From Planctomycetaceae bacterium (GTDB taxonomy: Bacteria > Planctomycetota > Planctomycetia > Planctomycetales > Planctomycetaceae), in assembly GCA_020426425.1 (NCBI GenBank), contig JAGQQB010000274.1:1-5122 (forward strand): 5,122 nt of DNA, in the 5' to 3' direction. The notes below the pieces were generated by a model. The model ran no database searches. It saw only the letters and a list, made by a program, of their open reading frames with translations, and had not been told where the DNA came from. The position numbers and the translations under genes are program-made. Positions 1-5,122 of the stretch are shown here, piece after piece; position 1 is the stretch's first letter, and the number at the start of each line of letters is the position of its first letter.

Positions 1-284
1 GCCTGCAGAAAGATGGCCGCGTCTTCAGCTACGAGTTGGAGTCGGGAAAGGAGCTGTACTTCGAGCGGACGCACACTTCGCAGCATCGCAGCAGTCAGAC
101 CTATGCCGATGGCCACATCTACTTTTGTGCGAAAGATGGCATGTGTACCGTGCTGAAAGCGGGCCCGAAGTTTGAGATCGTCGCCCAGAACGATCTCGGC
201 GAACCGATCACCGCCTCGCCGGTGATTTCCAACGGTGTGCTGTATCTTCGCAGCTATGCGGCGCTGTATGCGATTCAGCCTTAG
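1..284 (+). CDS. PQQ-binding-like beta-propeller repeat protein, C-terminal fragment
   Basis: Only the last 93 codons are in the window; the frame is open from base 3 and ends at TAG 282-284. The fragment reads as beta-propeller blades of the PQQ/BamB-like type: DGRVFSYELESGKELYF, then ADGHIYFCAKDGMCTVLKAG, then ITASPVISNGVLYLR ending in LYAIQP. Each has the 'DG.vy.y.l.tG' or 'sPvi..g.lYlr....lyai' pattern typical of these repeats, in which successive four-stranded blades close a propeller. Family members in planctomycetes are usually exported proteins of several hundred residues; some bind pyrroloquinoline quinone and many are simple scaffolds, so no enzymatic role can be assigned from this piece. 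The last strand and a natural stop suggest an intact C-terminus. It is convergent with the next gene, 43 bases away. Family call is fairly secure, function unknown. Confidence 0.85.
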   Translation, partial: LQKDGRVFSYELESGKELYFERTHTSQHRSSQTYADGHIYFCAKDGMCTVLKAGPKFEIVAQNDLGEPITASPVISNGVLYLRSYAALYAIQP

Positions 285-327
285 CACCAGAGGCGGTGGA
301 CATCGATTGCGACATCTGTGGCCCAAA

Positions 328-2616
328 TCAGCCCGTTGGCAAGAGGACTGACCAGGCGAACATCATCAGCAGCAACAGGACCAGGCTTCCGCATGCAGCC
401 CAGAACAGCCGTTGGTTCGGGGCCTCGGCATGTTGTTCCTCTTCCAGAATCCGGATGCTGGCTGCAGAGTTTGCCAAGCCGCGGAACGTGTCCATTTCCC
501 GGCGGATCGACTCCCGCAAGTCTGGACTCATGGAGGAAGGCAAATCCTCGCCAGATACGTCTTCCAGCGGTTCTGGATAGGTCAGATCGGGAATCGCTTC
601 GAACGAGTGGTCAGCGTGGGCCTCAACCTCAATTGACGACTGGGAAGGGAGGCGAAATCCGGGAGCAGATTTCTTTAGCCAGTTCTCGATCGCTAACCCG
701 ACTTCGTCTGTTTCCACCGTGTTCGCAGGCGTTCCAGAGGGAGATTGCTCTTCCTCCACGACGACATGAGGGTCGAGCCGCAGGTCCGTCGCAGTATCCG
801 CGATCGACAGTTCATGAGCACTGTCGCACAAAGCCGAGGGAACAACTGGCGGCAGTGTGTCCGTCAGGCTCACAGCATCGGCGTCACTCGCAAGGACTGT
901 CGGCGTCGACACATCATCAGGCACCAAGAAACCTGGCAAGGTCGCCCCTGGTTCTGTCGTGATTGGCAGATCTCGACCGTGATCAACTTGAGAGCGAGCG
1001 ACGAAACTGTCCGAACACGGGAGTTCTTTCAGCAGTGTGTCGAAGTCTTCCTGGGAAATCTCGGAAGTTGAAGGGCGGGCGGATGACTCATTTGCCTGTG
1101 TGGCGGCTGATGGATTGACGGCTGAGGCAGTGTCATGGTCGACTAATGAGGGTTGTGTTTGTCGCCGCATGGTTCGGCGTTGCCGTTTCGGGCGCCGACT
1201 GGTCGATGGCCCCCCTTCCTTTCGGTCGGGACCGACCGGCGAGCGCAGGAGGGATCCGCTTCCGTAGGACTCCTCTTCCCACAGTCCACGTCGTCGCTTG
1301 GAGGCCTGGTCTCGAAGTACGGCAAACAGAGTGAACGAGGCGACAATGAAGGCTGCCCAGACGGATGCCAGGCGTCGATCACGATTGGTGACCGAACCGT
1401 CTGTCGTCGCAGCGGGAGTGCCCTTTGTTCGCGGGATCGTTGAATCGCTCCGTTCGTTCGAGACTACGGCGACATCGGGTGATTGCAGGTCGTTCCGCGC
1501 GACGATCGAATCGCTCTCCTTGCGACCAAATGCGGCGTCAGACTCAATGTCCTCGGACTCTGCCAGCAGCGGAAGCAACGACTGGCCAGCAAGCAGCGAC
1601 TGCTCAGCTCGTGGTTGCTTCGCAGATGGCACTTCGCTGCGTGGTTGCTCACTCCGCAGTTCCCCTCGACTGGTAGTGGATTGCTTCATGGTCGCGGTTG
1701 CCGCAGGTTTCTGCGGTGATGCTACCGCAGTGTTCCCTTCTTCGACCACAGGTATCCGCTCCATGGCCGTGTCGGCCCTGATGATACGATCGGGGTCCGC
1801 AGTCTGTTCGGCGGCACGTTCGGCCAGCTGCGGGAGCGATGCTGGGGCTGTATGTGGCGGAAGGCTGGGGATGGTCCGCGACCAAGACACGGGAAGGCGG
1901 ATTTCGTCACTCAGGCCATCACGATCGGTAACACGAATGCCCACCGAGTTGGGGCGGTTTTCCTGTGCAGGGACAGACCGGTCTGCAGTACCCACCGCCC
2001 CAGACAGGGGATCGATAGTGAAATCCGCACGGGAGTCCGACGCGAGCGAGAAGCGGAGGGCTTCGCGACGATCAGGATCGACTGCGAACCAACCCAGTGG
2101 GAGCTTCCAGTCGGTATCGGGACGGACGATGACCTTACGGCTTCGCAACCGAGCCAGACTGGGAGCCTCGGGTTCGTCCAGCACCTGGACGATGAGCGGG
2201 AGTCGCTCAGTTCGCGTCCCGACTTCCGAAAGCTGAGGAGACGAGGCGCCGAGACCACGGAGGTGATTCGCAAACAGATCGCGTGCTTCGTCGCCGGAAT
2301 GTTCGACCGTTACCTGGAGTGGAATCCAGAAGGTGTGCTGCAACTCGTAATCAAAAGGGACGGTCGTCCGCAGCCGGATCACAGGGGCATTCCTGTCGAC
2401 CTCAATTGGGGCCGAGTCAGCCAACTGACAAGCGACAATGCGCTCCAGAGTGTGCGAGGGAAGCGTCCCGATTACTGATCCGGGGGGAGTATGCTCCGAA
2501 ACCTGAATGATCACAGGCCGTAAGGTGGCCGCCTCGTCCGCATAGGCGGCGAAAATCGCAATCTGTGAGGCAATCAGCGCGCACGCTGTTCGCCATGTGT
2601 TCTCTTGGTGTCTCAT
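328..2616 (-). CDS. Exported two-TM membrane protein with cadherin-like ectodomain (762 aa), function unknown
   Basis: I do not recognise a named family for the whole protein. From ATG 2616 the order is: signal peptide 1-26 (hydrophobic ACALIASQIAIFAAYA, predicted cut AYA|D); cadherin-like domain about 34-152 (SEHTPPGSVIGTL, the FDYE motif at 88-91, and LDEPEAP in the place of a DxNDNxP linker); second cadherin-like domain about 155-245 (FTIDPLSGAVGT, IRVTDRDG); Ser/Ala/Pro/Glu-rich linker 250-415 with a 10-residue degenerate repeat (EQPRSE, KQPRAE) near 321-340; membrane helix 416-434 followed by basic residues (RDQASKRRRG); acidic low-complexity region 445-700 with two short amphipathic helices (DFDTLLKEL, IENWLKKSAP); helix 699-728; terminal membrane helix 737-759. 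The positive-inside rule puts the cadherin-like part outside and the long middle part in the cytoplasm. The frame extends to a GTG at 2739, but ATG 2616 is the first in-frame ATG and puts the signal peptide at the N-terminus. No Shine-Dalgarno is visible. Adhesion or envelope scaffolding is a guess. Confidence 0.85.
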   Translation of the reverse strand: MRHQENTWRTACALIASQIAIFAAYADEAATLRPVIIQVSEHTPPGSVIGTLPSHTLERIVACQLADSAPIEVDRNAPVIRLRTTVPFDYELQHTFWIPLQVTVEHSGDEARDLFANHLRGLGASSPQLSEVGTRTERLPLIVQVLDEPEAPSLARLRSRKVIVRPDTDWKLPLGWFAVDPDRREALRFSLASDSRADFTIDPLSGAVGTADRSVPAQENRPNSVGIRVTDRDGLSDEIRLPVSWSRTIPSLPPHTAPASLPQLAERAAEQTADPDRIIRADTAMERIPVVEEGNTAVASPQKPAATATMKQSTTSRGELRSEQPRSEVPSAKQPRAEQSLLAGQSLLPLLAESEDIESDAAFGRKESDSIVARNDLQSPDVAVVSNERSDSTIPRTKGTPAATTDGSVTNRDRRLASVWAAFIVASFTLFAVLRDQASKRRRGLWEEESYGSGSLLRSPVGPDRKEGGPSTSRRPKRQRRTMRRQTQPSLVDHDTASAVNPSAATQANESSARPSTSEISQEDFDTLLKELPCSDSFVARSQVDHGRDLPITTEPGATLPGFLVPDDVSTPTVLASDADAVSLTDTLPPVVPSALCDSAHELSIADTATDLRLDPHVVVEEEQSPSGTPANTVETDEVGLAIENWLKKSAPGFRLPSQSSIEVEAHADHSFEAIPDLTYPEPLEDVSGEDLPSSMSPDLRESIRREMDTFRGLANSAASIRILEEEQHAEAPNQRLFWAACGSLVLLLLMMFAWSVLLPTG

Positions 2617-2927
2617 CTTCAGAAGCTGTAACTGGCTCGTATGACTCTTACACCCATGATGTAGCTCACAGGCGGCGCGACGCAGGAAGATCTGTCGTAA
2701 ATTCTCAACACCAAACAGGTTTGCCGCATTCTGCCACACTCACGTCGGCCCAGTAACGACGTCCTGTGGCACGATGAAACAGGCGTGGTCAGCTCCTGTC
2801 GGAATGTGCCGATTGTCTTGTCTGCCATGGAACTTAGCTCTCGATCGCTCTTGTTGGCGTACGTCGTATCGATTTACAAGATCTCAGCCAGGAGATTGCG
2901 CGCTGATTTGCGCCTTGAGATTCAGTC
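2617..2927. promoter_or_regulatory. Divergent intergenic region between the cadherin-like and LRR-TPR genes
   Basis: These 311 bases separate two genes that point away from each other, so both promoters should lie here. I see no convincing -35/-10 pair on either strand. The features I can support are the interrupted inverted repeat at 2732-2771, and the 7-mer ACGTCGT, which occurs inverted in the right inner arm of that repeat (2756-2762) and again direct at 2861-2867, inside the small palindrome TACGTCGTA (2860-2868). A short GAGA (2917-2920) lies 7 bases before the ATG at 2928 and could be a weak ribosome binding site. Short open frames crossing this stretch show no signs of being genes. 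Confidence 0.5.
2732..2771. repeat. Interrupted inverted repeat, candidate operator or hairpin
   Basis: Outer arms TGCCACA (2732-2738) and TGTGGCA (2765-2771) are perfectly complementary, and inner arms ACGTCG (2742-2747) and CGACGT (2757-2762) likewise. The two pairs are split by an asymmetric 3/2-base gap, and the central loop is 9 bases. That gives 13 base pairs in a 40-base span. The repeat lies about 135 bases from one start and 176 from the other, near the middle of the divergent spacer. No T-run follows on either side, so it is not an ordinary intrinsic terminator. An operator for a dimeric regulator, or a 5'-leader hairpin in one transcript, are possible readings; both are inference. 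Confidence 0.5.
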
Positions 2928-4298
2928 ATGCCCTTTCACGTCGCCCGATTCACGATCGTTCTGTTCAGTTGCGGCTGTCTTGCCGCGCTGCCGCAGGGAT
3001 GCACGCTCATTTCGGGCCAGCAACCTCACTCCGACCCGGTCGTTGGAAGCGTCTCCACCGCTTCCCAAACGGCCTACGATCCGATCGTGTCAACGCCCCC
3101 GGTGGATCCGGTGACCTCAGCGTGCGTTTTCGTGCGTGACCTTGGTGGCAAAGTGGAACGGGACGAGACGAATGTGGTGACCAAGGTCGATCTTTCCGAA
3201 ACAAGCATTCGGGACGAAGACCTGATTCGACTGCTCCCACTCGCGAAGGTGCGGATTCTGTCGCTGCGCAAGACCAACGTCTCGAATCTCGGTCTGTCGA
3301 CGGTCGCCAGCATGCCGCAACTGGAGATGCTCGTTCTCAGCGAGACCGCAGTCACCGACCAGGGACTTCCGGCGCTCAGGTCATTGACTTCCCTCCGATT
3401 TCTCACCCTGGACCGCACGAAGATCACCGACTTGGGGCTGAACCAGTTGGCAGAGATGACGCAGTTGGAAGGGATCAGCCTACTGGAAACGAGTGTCACT
3501 CCGACGGCTGCGGCGGAATTTGAACAGTTGATTCCTCAATGCCAAGTCATACTCTCCTCGCAGGAAATGACGTACTTCCCGGCCCAGGGACGACGCGCAC
3601 TGACTGCAGAGTTTCCCCTCCAAAGACGCCTCCGCCCGCTGCGAAGCCAGAACCCGGACCTCAATTTGGAACAGGCGATTGGGGAACAGCTCTTCCAGCC
3701 GGAATTGCTGCTCGCGATGGGGCGGCTGTTGATGGCTCAGGAACGTTATGGCGAAGCGACGCAGGTGTTGTCTGCCGCGTTGATCCGTGATCCGCGAAAC
3801 GAAGAGATCCTCTACAATATCGGTATCGCGATGTCTTCCGACGGACACCACGAACTTGCCTTCACGTACTTACGTGAAGTTGTGGGCGATGGACCGGCGT
3901 ACCACGATCTGGGCGTGATCTGTCAGCGGTTGGGAGATCTCCCCAATGCGGAACGGTATTTCGCACGGGCCGTCGATTTCGACCCGACCCTCGCCAACTC
4001 CCAGCGTGAACTGACAGAGATTCGCCAGCGGTTGCGGAGCAAACCGGAGCCAATGCACGTCAGCCCACTCACCGATCAGCAGTTGCTGACGCTGCTCAAG
4101 GAAGGACTCGGTCCCATTCGATCGGTTCGGCCAGCACCAGATGTCACGATCTTGCCAGCGGAGCGGCAGCTTCCCGACGAAGCGAGCGGCGGAGTGCAAC
4201 ATGCGTTTACGCCTCAGCAAGAAATGCCCGCCGTTCCCAACATCTTGCCTTCCGAGCCGGTCCGGGTTCGTCGCGCGGAAGCTTGGCGTCGCGAGTAA
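2928..4298 (+). CDS. Exported LRR-TPR repeat protein, probable lipoprotein (456 aa)
   Basis: The N-terminus is an export signal (basic R7, hydrophobic FTIVLF, then CGCLAALPQGC). A lipid-anchor cysteine is likely but not canonical: LFSC ending at C15 fits the lipobox after a short hydrophobic core, while LPQGC ending at C25 has Pro at -3 and Gln at -2. A Ser/Thr/Pro linker (30-62) follows. Residues 83-207 hold about five leucine-rich repeats of roughly 24 residues, such as LEMLVLSETAVTDQGLPAL and LRFLTLDRTKITDLGLNQL, a subtype common in planctomycetes. Residues 258-355 hold three TPR-like helix pairs (258-291, 292-321, 322-355; for example YGEATQVLSAALIRDPRN and GDLPNAERYFARAVDFDP). The tail 372-456 is Pro-rich, with a basic end (RVRRAEAWRRE). 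Both repeat types bind proteins, so a periplasmic or envelope scaffold is likely; no catalytic motif is visible. ATG 2928 is chosen because it begins the signal peptide; GAGA 7 bases upstream is a weak ribosome site. The ligand is unknown. Confidence 0.9.
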   Translation: MPFHVARFTIVLFSCGCLAALPQGCTLISGQQPHSDPVVGSVSTASQTAYDPIVSTPPVDPVTSACVFVRDLGGKVERDETNVVTKVDLSETSIRDEDLIRLLPLAKVRILSLRKTNVSNLGLSTVASMPQLEMLVLSETAVTDQGLPALRSLTSLRFLTLDRTKITDLGLNQLAEMTQLEGISLLETSVTPTAAAEFEQLIPQCQVILSSQEMTYFPAQGRRALTAEFPLQRRLRPLRSQNPDLNLEQAIGEQLFQPELLLAMGRLLMAQERYGEATQVLSAALIRDPRNEEILYNIGIAMSSDGHHELAFTYLREVVGDGPAYHDLGVICQRLGDLPNAERYFARAVDFDPTLANSQRELTEIRQRLRSKPEPMHVSPLTDQQLLTLLKEGLGPIRSVRPAPDVTILPAERQLPDEASGGVQHAFTPQQEMPAVPNILPSEPVRVRRAEAWRRE

Positions 4299-4356
4299 GG
4301 TCGATCCGAACGGGTTCGCTCTACTTGCACCCAATGGCTGATGTGGACTCAGCGGC

Positions 4357-4550
4357 TAGGGCATCTTGCGAATTGATGTTCAGTGAGCATGTGCAAACCG
4401 CGCCAGTGTCGCACGATTCTCCGAGTCGGGTTGAGTCCAACTTGATCGACCGACTGGAGTTGTTGATATGCCTCCGCAACTGGACTCTGCACGATTCGGA
4501 GAATCGTGCGACACTGGGCCAACCTGAACACCAAATCGCAAGTTGCTCTA
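4357..4550. mobile_element. MITE-like inverted-repeat element (194 bp) between convergent genes
   Basis: The two ends are long imperfect inverted repeats: 4357-4383 against 4524-4550 match at 23 of 27 positions, both reading TAG..GCA.CTTGCGA from the outside, and within them 4365-4383 against 4524-4542 match at 17 of 19. Further in, 4403-4424 and 4496-4517 are a perfect 22-bp inverted repeat. Complementarity then continues with interruptions to GAGTCCA (4433-4439) and TGGACTC (4481-4487), leaving a short loop near 4445-4476. There is no plausible coding content. The form, a short non-coding unit with terminal inverted repeats and TA at both outer ends, suits a miniature inverted-repeat transposable element, perhaps moved by a TA-targeting transposase of the IS630/Tc1 type; that origin is inference. 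No second copy or transposase lies in the window. A large structured RNA or a bidirectional terminator are alternatives. Confidence 0.6.
4489..4509. repeat. Perfect palindrome nested in the right arm of the element
   Basis: GCACGATTC (4489-4497), a 3-base GGA spacer, and GAATCGTGC (4501-4509) form a perfect 9-bp hairpin. The matching place in the left arm starts with the same GCACGATTC (4411-4419) and a TCC spacer, but its partner half (4423-4431) is GAGTCGGGT, which matches GAATCGTGC at only 6 of 9 positions. The right copy is therefore intact and the left one decayed. The strand could fold either as one long stem joining the two arms or as separate hairpins within each arm. Confidence 0.7.
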
Positions 4551-4557
4551 ATCGAGC

Positions 4558-4580
4558 GCGCCGTGCCATGCTCACGGCGC
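4558..4580 (-). terminator. Candidate terminator hairpin downstream of map
   Basis: GCGCCGTG (4558-4565) and CACGGCGC (4573-4580) form a perfect, GC-rich 8-bp stem with a 7-base loop, starting 5 bases past the TAA of the methionine aminopeptidase gene in its direction of transcription. Position and stem strength suit an intrinsic terminator. The sequence that follows on the minus strand (CGCTCGATTAG) has no run of T, so termination may be weak or need a factor, or the 194-base inverted-repeat element just beyond may help. Confidence 0.5.
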
Positions 4581-4585
4581 TGAGG

Positions 4586-5122
4586 TTACGCAGCCGGTGC
4601 CGGAAACGCAGGGTCTCCAACTCCCTGCGTCAGTAGCAGCGGGCCCTCCCGCGTGATCGCGACGGTATGTTCGAAGTGGACGCTGGGGCGGTTGTCGGTC
4701 GTCACGGCGGTCCAACCATCGCTGAGAATCTTGGCATCCTTGCTGCCGGCATTGATCATCGGCTCGATTGCGAGCACAAGACCCGGCTGCAACTCGAAGT
4801 CTTCGCGGGCCATTTGCGTATTCGTGAAGTTCGGTACCTGGGGCGGCTCGTGCATTTCGCGGCCAATGCCGTGCCCCACGAATTGCTCGACAATGCTGAA
4901 ACCAGCGCGATGGACCACATCCATCATCCGGCGAGCCACTTGAGACCAGAGCCGGTCGGTCTTGAGCCCTTCGATGGCGGCGAGCAAGGCCTGCTCGCCA
5001 ATGTCCATCAGTCGGCGTTTCTCGTCGTCGACCTCACCAATCGCATAGGTCCAGGCGGCATCCCCGCACCAGCCTTCGAGCCGACAGGCGGTGTCGAGGC
5101 TGACGATATCTCCTGCATTCAA
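4586..5122 (-). CDS. map: Methionine aminopeptidase type I, C-terminal part (start outside window)
   Basis: This cytoplasmic metalloenzyme removes the initiator methionine from new proteins when the second residue is small. The visible 178 codons run in from the right edge; the TTG at the edge is an internal codon of the 'L..GDIV' segment, not the start. All five metal ligands of the pita-bread fold are present, numbered from the edge: D10 (SLDTACR), D21 (GWCGDAAW), H84 (GHGIG), E120 (AIEPMINAG) and E151 (FEHTVAI), with the catalytic second histidine at H91 (REMHEPP). Spacing agrees with Escherichia coli MetAP (D97, D108, H171, E204, E235, H178) apart from about three extra residues between H84 and E120. 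The 'HEPPQVPNF' stretch is typical of type I, and there is no sign of the helical insert that marks type II. The C-terminus ends in a short Ala/Pro tail, followed by a hairpin. Roughly the first 85-90 residues are expected outside the window. The protein appears functional. Confidence 0.96.
   Translation of the reverse strand: MNAGDIVSLDTACRLEGWCGDAAWTYAIGEVDDEKRRLMDIGEQALLAAIEGLKTDRLWSQVARRMMDVVHRAGFSIVEQFVGHGIGREMHEPPQVPNFTNTQMAREDFELQPGLVLAIEPMINAGSKDAKILSDGWTAVTTDNRPSVHFEHTVAITREGPLLLTQGVGDPAFPAPAA

Noticed and set aside
285..327. Possible terminator between the convergent beta-propeller and cadherin-like genes
   Set aside because: CACC (285-288) and GGTG (295-298) can pair for only 4 bp and no T-run follows; the 43-base gap shows no convincing terminator.
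318..962. 214-codon open frame on the + strand antisense to the C-terminal half of the cadherin-like gene
   Set aside because: Arg/Pro/Ser-rich product with no recognisable motif; shadow of the minus-strand gene.
1597..1656. GTGGTTGCT repeated 30 bases apart (1611-1619 and 1641-1649)
   Set aside because: It reflects a two-copy degenerate 10-residue repeat in the low-complexity linker of the protein, not a separate DNA element.
1298..2236. 312-codon open frame on the + strand inside the cadherin-like gene
   Set aside because: Its product is Ser/Arg-rich low complexity with no domain or signal, and it is antisense to a frame with a signal peptide, cadherin motifs and membrane helices; it is a shadow.
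2851..2879. Possible sigma-70 promoter (TTGTTG, 17-base spacer, TTACAA) before the LRR-TPR gene
   Set aside because: The -10 matches consensus poorly, and no alternative pairing is better; chance hits of this quality are expected.
4307..4318. CGAAC/GTTCG hairpin just after the LRR-TPR stop
   Set aside because: Five base pairs with a 2-base loop and no T-run is too weak to call a terminator.
4321..4620. Open frame of 99 codons on the minus strand across the inverted-repeat element
   Set aside because: It overlaps the end of map, reads through the inverted repeats and looks like no protein family; an accident of few stops.

Overview
The window looks like chromosomal DNA from a planctomycete (phylum Planctomycetota). 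No single marker proves this. The inference rests on a PQQ-type beta-propeller tail, a lipoprotein-like protein joining short leucine-rich repeats of the 'L.L..T.ITD.GL..L' kind to TPRs, a large secreted/membrane protein with cadherin-like repeats, moderately high GC, and weak or absent Shine-Dalgarno sites before the two visible starts. Genus cannot be told from this sequence.

Layout from left to right. (1) 1-284 (+): the last 93 codons of a PQQ-binding-like beta-propeller protein. (2) 328-2616 (-): a 762-residue protein with a signal peptide, two cadherin-like domains, a central membrane segment, a long low-complexity cytoplasmic part and a second membrane segment at the extreme C-terminus. 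It converges on gene 1 with a 43-base gap. (3) 2617-2927: a 311-base divergent intergenic region holding an interrupted inverted repeat (2732-2771) roughly midway between the two starts. (4) 2928-4298 (+): a 456-residue secreted LRR-TPR protein, probably a lipoprotein. (5) 4299-4585: a non-coding gap almost filled by a 194-base element (4357-4550) with long imperfect terminal inverted repeats and a perfect 22-bp internal inverted repeat, followed by a GC-rich hairpin (4558-4580) just past the next gene's stop. (6) 4586-5122 (-): the C-terminal 178 codons of type I methionine aminopeptidase (map), with its catalytic set intact; its start lies beyond the right edge.

The genes do not form an operon: orientations alternate (+, -, +, -), so each has its own transcription unit within the window. 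The two central genes are divergent and both encode exported proteins with repeat domains, so shared control through the intergenic region is possible but unproven. The most unusual item is the 194-base inverted-repeat element between the convergent LRR-TPR and map genes. It has the form of a small non-autonomous transposable element (MITE-like) and carries a palindrome nested in each arm. No complete, recognisable novel system (defence, CRISPR, biosynthetic) is visible here.
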